Shown here: positions 1 through 6,092 of the stretch, one piece after another
How the letters are laid out: every line of letters begins with the position of its first letter
Position numbering within the stretch: position 1 is the stretch's first letter
Origin: Candidatus Gottesmanbacteria bacterium RBG_16_37_8
GTDB lineage: Bacteria > Patescibacteriota > Microgenomatia > 2-02-FULL-39-11
Length of the DNA stretch: 10,362 nt
NCBI GenBank assembly: GCA_001779055.1
Contig: MFJA01000022.1
Coordinates: 48,900 to 59,261, forward strand
Direction: 5' to 3'
Position numbers and translations under genes: made by a program
Notes under the pieces: generated by a model
What the model saw: only the letters and a program-made list of their open reading frames with translations
The model's database searches: none
What the model was told of the DNA's origin: nothing

Positions 1-429
1 TCAGGTGGCACTCAACTGGCCAGCCAGATTATTGAGGAAGCTCTAAGCAAAAATAATCACCAGGTAACGGTCAAAGAAGTCAGGGATACTAAAATTGATG
101 AGTTTAACACCTCAGATTTGATTATTTTAGCTTCCCCAAGCTGGGATTATGAAGGATTGGAAGGCCAGCCGCATCCTGACTTTCGGCCGTTTATGGAATC
201 AGCTAAGGATAAAAAATTTGCCGGCAAGAAATTCGCCATTATAGGCTTAGGGGATTCTTCCTATACTTATTTTTGCGGTGCAGTCAATGTTCTTGAGGAA
301 TTTATAAAAAGCATAGGCGGCACTTTTGCTACCGAATCTCTGAAAATAGACGGATTTTACCTGGATCAGGCAGCCAATTCCCAAAAACTGGAGAATTGGG
401 CGGAAACTCTGGCCAAAAAAATAGCTTAA
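1..429 (+). CDS. Flavodoxin, 5'-truncated by window edge
   Basis: Frame 1 is open from the first base to TAA at 427-429, giving 142 residues. Flavodoxins are usually about 140-150 residues, so only roughly the first ten (beta strand 1 and the start of the phosphate loop) should be missing. Seen in the sequence: SGGTQLA at the edge is the tail of the FMN-phosphate loop; SPSWDYEGLEGQ is the 50s loop with a Trp that can stack on the isoalloxazine ring; GLGDSSYTYFCGAV is the 90s loop with the second aromatic. These three place it in the short-chain flavodoxin family, soluble one- or two-electron FMN carriers in the cytoplasm. Its redox partners cannot be told from this window. The next gene starts 12 bases later on the same strand, so the two may be co-transcribed. 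An in-frame TTG at 118 is internal and is not the start. Confidence 0.9.
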   Translation, partial: SGGTQLASQIIEEALSKNNHQVTVKEVRDTKIDEFNTSDLIILASPSWDYEGLEGQPHPDFRPFMESAKDKKFAGKKFAIIGLGDSSYTYFCGAVNVLEEFIKSIGGTFATESLKIDGFYLDQAANSQKLENWAETLAKKIA

Positions 430-441
430 GCCTCATATATT

Positions 442-1002
442 ATGGATAAAACTCCCATATCATTACTCTACAGGGCAATCACAGTTTCAGGAAGAGTAGC
501 TTCAGGCGCAACAACTCTTTCCCGAGGGCTGGCCAACGCTCTCAACTGGCGCTTATGGAACGGCGGAGAAATCTACCGCCAGCATGTTAGGCAAAACGGC
601 ATTCCCCTTGAAAGAACAGATTTGTCAGAAGATAAATACCATCTTAATCTGGATAAATATATCAAGGAAAAATTAAAAACGGAAAAAAACATCGTTATCG
701 AATCTTGGTTATCAGGATATGACGCCCGGGGGATAAAAGGTGTCTATAAAATCTTCATCAATTGCACGGATGACTCATTAAGAGTCGATAGACTGGTAAA
801 CAGGGAAAAGATATCAATTGACGCTGCCAAAGAACACCTTAAACGCCGTGAGGAGGAAAATCTGAAAAAATGGGAAAGACTATACCGGACAAAAGATTTT
901 TGGAATCCGGATCTTTATGACCTGGTAATCGATACTTATCACTTCGGTCCTGTTGAAACGCTTAATCTGGTTCTCAAAGCTCTCAGGTATCAAAAAGCTT
1001 AA
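442..1002 (+). CDS. Cytidylate-kinase-like P-loop protein with degenerate Walker A
   Basis: A 186-residue protein with the layout of a small nucleoside monophosphate kinase closest to archaeal-type cytidylate kinase. Strand ITVSG leads into a P-loop at residues 17-25 (GRVASGATT), followed by a helix, an NMP-binding-like segment (WRLWNGGEIYRQHVRQ, 37-52), strand NIVIESWLSG (83-92), strand YKIFINCTD (102-110), an Arg-rich lid (RVDRLVNREKIS, 114-125; HLKRREEENLKKWERLY, 132-148) and a closing YDLVIDT strand (159-165). Known for the family: it phosphorylates CMP/dCMP with ATP. Odd point: the invariant Walker A lysine is alanine (GCA, residue 23), so catalysis by the usual mechanism is doubtful. 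It may be a regulatory or otherwise diverged paralogue. No clear Shine-Dalgarno precedes the ATG. It follows the flavodoxin gene by 12 bases and overlaps dtd tail-to-tail. Confidence 0.75.
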   Translation: MDKTPISLLYRAITVSGRVASGATTLSRGLANALNWRLWNGGEIYRQHVRQNGIPLERTDLSEDKYHLNLDKYIKEKLKTEKNIVIESWLSGYDARGIKGVYKIFINCTDDSLRVDRLVNREKISIDAAKEHLKRREEENLKKWERLYRTKDFWNPDLYDLVIDTYHFGPVETLNLVLKALRYQKA

Positions 1003-1447
1003 AATCATCACTATCAATCATGATTGTGACCGGTCCGTCATTGTTTAACTCCACCTGCATATAGGCTCCGAATTGACCGGTTACCACTTTACTCACTCCC
1101 GAATTTTTCAACTTATCAACATAATGGTTATATAATTTTTCCGCTATTTCAGGTTTAGCGCTTTTAAGAAATGACGGTCGCCTTCCCGTTTTCAAATCAG
1201 CATATAAAGTAAACTGACTGATGACCAGGATTTCACCCTTGGTGTCAAGAATAGACAGGTTCATTTTTCCCGTCTTATCGGACATGACCCTCAAATTAAC
1301 CGTTTTATCGGCAATAATTTCAGCCTCTTTTTCGCTGTCCTTCTGCCAAACACCCAATAAAATGACAAAGCCTTCCTTAATTTCGTTAAATAGCTTTCCG
1401 GAAATATTTACTTTTCCCCATGTTACTCGTTGAATTAAGGCTCTCAT
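983..1447 (-). CDS. dtd: D-aminoacyl-tRNA deacylase (DTD)
   Basis: A complete 154-residue protein of normal DTD length. It starts MRALIQRV, the usual family opening, and carries both active-site signatures: SQFTLYAD (77-84) and NDGPVT (136-141), the second holding the Gly-cisPro chiral selector. GRRPSF (88-93) is also typical. Known role: hydrolysis of D-amino acids, and of glycine mischarged on tRNA, by a homodimer in the cytosol, keeping D-residues out of proteins. The ATG at 1445-1447 has AGGA (1455-1458 on the complement) at suitable spacing. It lies downstream of the pilus operon in the same direction but is separated from it by two hairpins, so it is probably not a functional part of that operon. 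Its last 20 bases overlap the convergent kinase-like gene. Confidence 0.95.
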   Translation of the reverse strand: MRALIQRVTWGKVNISGKLFNEIKEGFVILLGVWQKDSEKEAEIIADKTVNLRVMSDKTGKMNLSILDTKGEILVISQFTLYADLKTGRRPSFLKSAKPEIAEKLYNHYVDKLKNSGVSKVVTGQFGAYMQVELNNDGPVTIMIDSDDFKLFDT

Positions 1448-1468
1448 GGAAATTTCCTGAAATTAACC

Positions 1469-1511
1469 AAAAAGAAAGGTTTGAGGATTACTCCTCTTAA
1501 TACCTTTCTTT
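1469..1511 (-). terminator. Hairpin terminator at end of pilus operon
   Basis: Read on the minus strand, ten bases AAAGAAAGGT (1511-1502) pair perfectly with ACCTTTCTTT (1480-1471). Inside is a second five-pair stem GAGGA/TCCTC (1496-1492 with 1487-1483), separated by an asymmetric internal loop. The 3' arm runs into T-rich sequence (TTTCTTTTT). This fits an intrinsic terminator after the major pilin. The mostly A-U lower stem is weak, so leakage into dtd is possible. The arms are also T-rich on the other strand, so it could act from both sides. Confidence 0.65.
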
Positions 1512-1514
1512 CTG

Positions 1515-1531
1515 TCCCGATTTAATCGGGA
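1515..1531. repeat. Perfect 17-base palindrome (TCCCGATT-t-AATCGGGA)
   Basis: Eight-base arms around a single central T sit between the pilin stop and the longer terminator hairpin. As RNA it could fold as a seven-pair stem with a three-base loop. Its place just after the pilin stop suggests a 3'-end stability or termination element. A dispersed intergenic palindrome family is also possible, but no second copy was seen in this window. Confidence 0.55.
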
Positions 1532-1534
1532 TTA

Positions 1535-1978
1535 TTAACGGGTTACCGATATGCTGGCTCCGAGTTCGGCACTGGGTGCGGCCACTGTTAAGCGGTTATC
1601 AGCTGCACTTCTAAAAATAGTATATCCTGTGTCATAAGCCTGCGTGCAGTCAATGACATTTCCACCTCCAAGTGACGGGTCAATCGGTAGAGCGGCTATA
1701 TATCTGGTAACAATATCAGCACAAATATCAGCTCCGGTATCAGCAATATTTAAAGTTGATGTCGTAATTCCTGCCGGCAGTGCACCTCTGTTGTCAGCAC
1801 CATACTGATGTACAGCATTTAAGATAGCGTTAACATTGCTGCTCCTTTGGGTATTATTTGCCTGAGAGAATTGTCTTGCCGGGTTAATGGCGATAAGAGT
1901 AATAGCCAGTAGCGTAGCCAAAATACCTATAACAACCAACAGTTCCACCAAAGTGAAACCCTTTTGGGCAGATTTCAT
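1535..1978 (-). CDS. Major type IV pilin (prepilin)
   Basis: A 147-residue class III signal protein. A seven-residue basic leader (MKSAQKG) is followed by the prepilin peptidase site G7/F8, then TLVELL with Glu at mature position 5 (E12), and a hydrophobic assembly helix to about residue 31. The following INPARQ and helical NVNAILNAVHQYGADNRGALP are typical of GspG/PilA-like pilins. The C-terminal domain has two cysteines (C86, C111) that could form a disulfide, and the segment IAALPIDP. Role: main building block of the surface fibre, processed by PilD, powered by PilB and assembled on PilC. Last gene of the pilus operon, but it has its own promoter-like sequence and an exceptionally strong ribosome binding site, as expected for the subunit needed in greatest amount. 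Calling it the major subunit is inferred from these signals and its canonical form. Confidence 0.9.
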   Translation of the reverse strand: MKSAQKGFTLVELLVVIGILATLLAITLIAINPARQFSQANNTQRSSNVNAILNAVHQYGADNRGALPAGITTSTLNIADTGADICADIVTRYIAALPIDPSLGGGNVIDCTQAYDTGYTIFRSAADNRLTVAAPSAELGASISVTR

Positions 1979-1985
1979 TTATTTA

Positions 1986-1995
1986 TCACCTCCTT
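1986..1995 (-). promoter_or_regulatory. Full consensus Shine-Dalgarno of the major pilin
   Basis: On the minus strand AAGGAGGTGA stands 7 bases before the pilin ATG. All ten bases are complementary to the standard 16S anti-Shine-Dalgarno tail. No other gene in this window has more than a short AGGA-type match, so this marks the pilin for high translation. Confidence 0.9.
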
Positions 1996-2001
1996 AATTT
2001 T

Positions 2002-2030
2002 ACGATATTAAAGACGGTAATCATTGTCAA
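2002..2030 (-). promoter_or_regulatory. Sigma-70-type promoter for the major pilin
   Basis: On the minus strand a perfect -35 TTGACA (2030-2025) is followed by a 17-base spacer and the -10 TATCGT (2007-2002, four of six to consensus). Transcription would start near 1995, right at the Shine-Dalgarno, giving a leader of only about 17 bases. The TGA stop of the upstream PilM-like gene (2029-2027) lies inside the -35 hexamer. It would let pilin be made independently of the rest of the operon. Confidence 0.65.
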
Positions 2031-2758
2031 GTAATATTTGCAGAATGGTAGGAAAGTTTTCGGTTTGATTGGGGTGGAGTTTTTTTACTGCTGCTTGATT
2101 GCAGGTATAAAAGATAAAGTAAAAATGATAAAAGAATCAAAAACAAACTTATAAGTAAAAATACCCGTTTTACTCCGCCAATATTTTTCTCTTCAACTTT
2201 TTTTTCCCGTACACGGACCTCGGCAGAAATTAATGATTGATCTTTAAGCTGATTAAATTTGGCCATTATAAATTCGGCTGCCGCAGCATCAATTGTTTTA
2301 ACATTTATGCCAACTATCGAACTGGGAACAACTGCTTCCATCGTAAAACCCATTTTGGTAAAAATATACTTAAAAATATCAATTAGATCCTTATTGGCGG
2401 CAACCAGAAGGTATCCCTTTGGTTGCTTATAAATCTTATGAGCCGTTTCCTCAAAAGGTATCGAGACAAGAAAATTGTTGACGATATTTTCAAAATTAGT
2501 TTCATTGGATTCAGTGATCGGCAATTCAAAACAGACATCAGCGGTAAGTAAAATAATCAAAGGTACAGGTTGAATCTTGTAATAGTTGATAAAGAGAAAC
2601 ATCTGTGTTTCCAGTTCGTTGCGGTTAATTATTTCCAGATCGGAAATTAATTTCAGAGAAAAATTAAAAGGAAATACTTTTTTTTGAGACAGATCAAAAT
2701 AATCCAGTCCGTCCATATCAAGAAGCACAATTCCCATTTTTTTTTCATTAGATTTCAT
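2027..2758 (-). CDS. Single-pass membrane pilus-assembly protein, PilM/GspL-like
   Basis: A 243-residue protein that I do not recognise with certainty. Residues about 8-165 look like a cytoplasmic alpha/beta domain: GIVLLDMDGLDYF at the start resembles the first strand-turn of an actin-like fold, and GYLLVAANKDLIDIFKYIF then MGFTMEAVVPSSIVG (about 115-150) resembles the C-terminal part of PilM/GspL actin-like domains. A charged stretch (180-197, VREKKVEEKN) leads to one strong membrane segment (about 198-219) and a short Ser/Lys/Asn-rich tail. That order, cytoplasmic domain then single TM, matches GspL or a PilM-PilN fusion, which aligns the ATPase with the platform. Its place within the pilus operon supports this; no separate pilM, pilN or pilO is seen. 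M8 (2735-2737) is a possible alternative start. Confidence 0.5.
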   Translation of the reverse strand: MKSNEKKMGIVLLDMDGLDYFDLSQKKVFPFNFSLKLISDLEIINRNELETQMFLFINYYKIQPVPLIILLTADVCFELPITESNETNFENIVNNFLVSIPFEETAHKIYKQPKGYLLVAANKDLIDIFKYIFTKMGFTMEAVVPSSIVGINVKTIDAAAAEFIMAKFNQLKDQSLISAEVRVREKKVEEKNIGGVKRVFLLISLFLILLSFLLYLLYLQSSSSKKTPPQSNRKLSYHSANIT

Positions 2759-2763
2759 AACCG

Positions 2764-3147
2764 TTAAAGGATTTCCTTCCAGGAGGATATTGTTAAAATA
2801 TTATTGCTGATATCAGCAATTACTTCTATTTTACAGATTTGGTTGTCAACCGTTCCTTTCGAAATGATTGTTTTCGGATTTGTGCCTGTTATTGTAATTT
2901 GCGCAGTTCCATTGCCGACAGTCATCAATTCTCCGCTATATTGAGGATCTCTTAAAAGCCGTAAAACGGCATTTTCAGCTCCTGCTTCGGCAATTGTTTT
3001 GGCTTCGTTGCCGATAATATATAAATTGACACTTGTTGAATTGATGATCATTAAAGTCACTGCGGCAGTAATAACAGTTACCGATAGTGCCATAAAAAAC
3101 AAAAGTATGACCAGGGCATAGCCTTTTTCAGAGTAATTTTTTTTCAT
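2764..3147 (-). CDS. Minor pilin, GspK/PilX-like
   Basis: A 127-residue prepilin. A basic leader ends at G9/Y10, followed by ALVILLFFMALSVTVI and a long hydrophobic helix to about residue 36. Glu at mature position 5 is absent (Ile14 instead). Lack of this residue is the known hallmark of GspK/PilX-type subunits that cap the pseudopilus tip, so I assign it there. The motif EAKTIAEAGAENAVLRLL (48-65) is the helix that PilX/GspK-like proteins carry after the membrane part. A small beta-rich domain follows. The ATG overlaps the TGA stop of the GspJ-like gene (ATGA), implying coupled translation, and the PilM-like gene follows after 5 bases. It is much shorter than proteobacterial GspK (about 300 residues), so the large alpha domain is missing. 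Confidence 0.75.
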   Translation of the reverse strand: MKKNYSEKGYALVILLFFMALSVTVITAAVTLMIINSTSVNLYIIGNEAKTIAEAGAENAVLRLLRDPQYSGELMTVGNGTAQITITGTNPKTIISKGTVDNQICKIEVIADISNNILTISSWKEIL

Positions 3148-3650
3148 CTAAGTCCTACGGTAATTTGATAAGTGTTATTTTGAACTCCGGAGGTTTCCTG
3201 TATTTTACTGGACATACTTAAACTGATATTTACAAGTTGGCTGCCTGAGGGATTGCCTAATTTAGTAACTGTTAAACTTTCAACATTGGTCAAATAACTA
3301 TTTAGTTCCATATTCTGACCTGCTCTACTTAAAATCAGATTAGAGTTAGAAAGAAAAAAGCTGTTATTAATTCCGTCTCTGGTTACCGTCAAGGTATATC
3401 CGCTATCTCCAATAATTAGCGGAACATCAATACTGGTTGAATTTGATATTTCATATATAAATTTCTGCAGGATGTATCTTGAATCAGACTCCAAAGCAGA
3501 GTAGGCAGTGGTATTTTTTTGGGCATCAAGAATCGAGGCGAATATTTCGGTCAATATAAACAGTAAGGAAAAGAGGAGAAAAGTATAAATGATGATTTCA
3601 ACAACTGTCGCACCGGAAATTGACTTTTTTTTTAATATTAGTTTTCTCAT
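3144..3650 (-). CDS. Minor pilin, GspJ/PilW-like
   Basis: A 168-residue prepilin with a basic leader (RKLILKKKSISG), cleavage at G13/A14, then TVVEIIIY with Glu at mature position 5 (E18) and a hydrophobic helix to about residue 40. The segment SALESDSRYILQKFIYEI (81-98) is the amphipathic helix typical of GspJ/PilW, and alternating beta strands follow. Expected role: member of the minor-pilin complex that starts fibre assembly and sits at the tip with the GspH- and GspK-like proteins. Both ends are ATGA overlaps, with the propeller-pilin gene upstream and the GspK-like gene downstream, so the three are probably made in fixed ratio. GspJ against PilW cannot be separated by eye. Confidence 0.75.
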   Translation of the reverse strand: MRKLILKKKSISGATVVEIIIYTFLLFSLLFILTEIFASILDAQKNTTAYSALESDSRYILQKFIYEISNSTSIDVPLIIGDSGYTLTVTRDGINNSFFLSNSNLILSRAGQNMELNSYLTNVESLTVTKLGNPSGSQLVNISLSMSSKIQETSGVQNNTYQITVGLR

Positions 3651-5593
3651 GGTGAGTAGTTAACAGTAACGTCTTTAAGAACCGGCGTATATCCCGAATC
3701 CGAGGTTGAAAAAAAGGTTTTATATTTAAAGCATCTTCCCGGATTAGTATAATTTCCGGATTGAATTTCAGGTATGGCTCCATCAGAAGTATAAAAGCTT
3801 GATCCTTGACCGTCAGGACCGACAAATGTGTATACTGCTTCATCGCAGTTGTTATTGATAGCGTTTGTAACTGCAACCTGCAAATTAAAGGTCGTCTGAC
3901 TTGGTATATCAACTGTAAAATCAATCCTGTTAAAAGCAACCTCTCCTCCTGCATCAAACGGAGCGGATTCAAAATCTCCAGATGGAGATAATTGACCGCC
4001 CGGACCGCCCTCAATTATTTTTAACTCCCAATTAGTATCTCCGGTTATGATGTAGGAAAAGGCATCTCCGTCACTTTCCAAAACTGAAGAAACTCCTTTG
4101 ACTCCGCTGTCGATATTAAGACCTCCGCATCTCCCCATTGGCGGATCAACTGATTCCGTAGTTGTTCTGATAACCTGATATTCTTCGGCTCCCTGGCCGA
4201 CGAGTATTGCTCTGTTACCGGGTACAATCGTAACACCGGTCGGGTCCATGCCGTTGGCTTCATAAGTTCCAACCGTCGGCCGGCTGCCGTTTTTATCACT
4301 GACATCGACAATAAACATCTCCGGCAAAGTTGTCGAAGCTGCTGTTGCTATATAAGCTCTGCTAGCGCTGTTATTGACGAAAATATCACGGGCTGTTCCG
4401 CCGTTAAGAGTAGCTGAACCCCTTAAAGTCAAAGTGGTGCCATCTGCCGAAAATTCTATGATCTGCAATTGGTTGGATGTGGAATTAACCGCCACATATG
4501 CATAATTCCCCCTGACGACTACTTCCTTCCCGTTAGCCGCAAGTGTATATGAGGAAAGTGTTGATCTGGAGTCTGTTTTTGAAGACAGATCGAATGTGTA
4601 AAGTATATTATTGACAATGGCAAAACCGATATTGCCGGAGACATAGACGCTCTCCGCAGAGGTATTTCCGGGTGCATTATAATATCCCGCTTCCGCATAT
4701 TTACCGCTGACCTGAGAAGTTAAATCGATAATTACTATTTCTTTGCTGTTGGTATCTGTCGCCAGATAGGCATAATTTTGTTCACCGAAAACATCATTGG
4801 TTTTAAATCCGTCAAATGTGCCGACAATATCTCCGTCAGGCGGTGTGGGATCAGGAGGATTGGATATTGAGACTGCGGCAAATGAGACACCGGAGGCATT
4901 CTCACCTGTTCCGGCAACAACCTGTCCTTCAATTGCTGAAACAGCGTTGGCAACACCCTGTTTAGGCAGATCAACAGCCTCAATAGTCAAATTCGGATCA
5001 CACCAGCTTCCCGAACCGCCTGCTCCCAAAATTACTTCGCCGCCCTCATCATTGGCTACGGTCACACCGTTAACAGTTCCGGCATTAAAATCATCTTCCG
5101 TAGTGTCAGTATGAGCTGAATTTTGTCTGAATCTGGATAAATACATCACCGTCGAAAGCTGTGTTGAATATGGAGTTAACCAGGATACCGTTATAGTAAC
5201 TTTTTTGGTCGAAGGGTCAATTGTTCCGCTGTCGGCTATGTTACCGGCAGAATCGCGCAATGCATCCTCAATTAATATCGTTCTGGTAAATCCGACTGCT
5301 GTAGTCTGGCTATTGGGAACTAAAACATAGGTATTGCCCGCTATTTCCGGGTGATATGGTCCGTTAACGGCAAATGTATCCCATCCGACCTCTCTTGCTA
5401 AACGTACCGCTTCTTCAGCTTCTTTAATCAGTGAATAAGCTTCAGTTTTTTGTTTTTGTTGGGCTTTACCCTCTCTTGAGGAAACAAGGCCTGTTATAAG
5501 AGCTGGAAAAATTATTGCAGTTAAGGCAACAGTAATTAACAGTTCAACAATAGTCTGACCGTAAGTTTTTCTTCTTCTCTTAAAAATAATCAT
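3647..5593 (-). CDS. Large prepilin fused to a beta-propeller; putative tip adhesin
   Basis: About 648 residues from the ATG at 5591-5593. This start gives a 12-residue basic leader (FKRRRKTYG) before the prepilin peptidase site G12/Q13, then TIVELL with Glu at mature position 5 (E17). The frame is open further upstream (ATG 5627-5629, GTG 5636-5638), but those starts overlap the previous gene and give an unusually long leader; none has a clear Shine-Dalgarno. Domains: pilin helix 13-40; pilin-like beta domain to about 155; Gly/Pro-rich linker to about 258 (PPDPTPPDGD at 246-255); six propeller-like repeats near 273, 322, 363, 412, 460 and 511, each with a YAYLAT/YAYVAV-type strand followed by an IVIIDL/MFIVDV-type strand, like LVIVD repeats; C-terminal beta-sandwich-like domain from about 538 (FESAPFDAGG to LKDVTVNYS) with two cysteines. 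Likely an extracellular pilus-tip binding protein; the ligand is unknown. Confidence 0.8.
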   Translation of the reverse strand: MIIFKRRRKTYGQTIVELLITVALTAIIFPALITGLVSSREGKAQQKQKTEAYSLIKEAEEAVRLAREVGWDTFAVNGPYHPEIAGNTYVLVPNSQTTAVGFTRTILIEDALRDSAGNIADSGTIDPSTKKVTITVSWLTPYSTQLSTVMYLSRFRQNSAHTDTTEDDFNAGTVNGVTVANDEGGEVILGAGGSGSWCDPNLTIEAVDLPKQGVANAVSAIEGQVVAGTGENASGVSFAAVSISNPPDPTPPDGDIVGTFDGFKTNDVFGEQNYAYLATDTNSKEIVIIDLTSQVSGKYAEAGYYNAPGNTSAESVYVSGNIGFAIVNNILYTFDLSSKTDSRSTLSSYTLAANGKEVVVRGNYAYVAVNSTSNQLQIIEFSADGTTLTLRGSATLNGGTARDIFVNNSASRAYIATAASTTLPEMFIVDVSDKNGSRPTVGTYEANGMDPTGVTIVPGNRAILVGQGAEEYQVIRTTTESVDPPMGRCGGLNIDSGVKGVSSVLESDGDAFSYIITGDTNWELKIIEGGPGGQLSPSGDFESAPFDAGGEVAFNRIDFTVDIPSQTTFNLQVAVTNAINNNCDEAVYTFVGPDGQGSSFYTSDGAIPEIQSGNYTNPGRCFKYKTFFSTSDSGYTPVLKDVTVNYSP

Positions 5594-5609
5594 GGGCAGG
5601 AAATATTTA

Positions 5610-6092
5610 TTAATTAACCGCAATAACATTGCCGGCACGGTTAATGATTATTGTTTTTTGCTCGTTTAAGATCGTATTTCTGATAGTGAAAGAATTTTCA
5701 AGCGGATTGAAATTCAGATACTCGCCGGAAAGAGCAGTAAAGGCAATTGTAGAGGAGGGCAGATTAATATTCTCCATAACTAAATTATCATCAAGGTTGA
5801 CCGTGAAATTGGAAGAGTTATTAGGATTGTATGTTGCGCCGCTAAAAAGAATATAGCGGTCGCTCTCAAAACGAATACCGTAATTTGAAGCTGATCCTCC
5901 GCTCTCTTTACCGGTCATGGCTTTCATTTGCTGTTCTTTCAAATCTGATAAAAGAGTAGTAATGGTTGTGTGAATTGAAGTCCGCGGTTTTAAATTAACA
6001 ACGTTTAAAGTAACCATTGAGAGAAGAATAAGAGATGCTGTAACAACCACCATAATTTCAATTAATGTGTAACCGTAATTTCTTTTTACCAT
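5610..6092 (-). CDS. Minor pilin, GspH/FimT-like
   Basis: A 160-residue prepilin: leader MVKRNYG, cleavage at G7/Y8, TLIEIM with Glu at mature position 5 (E12), hydrophobic helix to about residue 32. The helix TTITTLLSDLKEQQMKAM (42-59), then YGIRFESDRYILFSG (71-85), is the classic GspH pattern, and the protein ends on a short IIINRAGNVIAV strand pair as many GspH proteins do. Role: minor pseudopilin or pilin of the initiating tip complex. The ATG shares one base with the TAA stop of pilC (TAATG), so translation is coupled. The propeller-pilin gene follows after 16 bases. Confidence 0.85.
   Translation of the reverse strand: MVKRNYGYTLIEIMVVVTASLILLSMVTLNVVNLKPRTSIHTTITTLLSDLKEQQMKAMTGKESGGSASNYGIRFESDRYILFSGATYNPNNSSNFTVNLDDNLVMENINLPSSTIAFTALSGEYLNFNPLENSFTIRNTILNEQKTIIINRAGNVIAVN

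Noticed and set aside
118..120. TTG as start codon of the flavodoxin
   Set aside because: The frame is open upstream to the window edge and the preceding residues encode the FMN-phosphate loop and first helix, so the true start is outside the window.
1221..1433. Plus-strand open frame opposite dtd
   Set aside because: It is fully antisense to a well-supported enzyme gene and shows no domain, ribosome site or coding character.
3598..4014. Minus-strand open frame of about 138 codons overlapping the end of the propeller pilin
   Set aside because: It lies wholly over two confidently assigned pilin genes in another frame, has no family-like motifs, and its translation is a low-complexity Leu/Arg/Thr-rich shadow.
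4797..5114. Plus-strand open frame of 105 codons opposite the propeller pilin
   Set aside because: It is antisense to a repeat- and glycine-rich gene, which commonly leaves long stop-free shadows; no start signal or recognisable protein.
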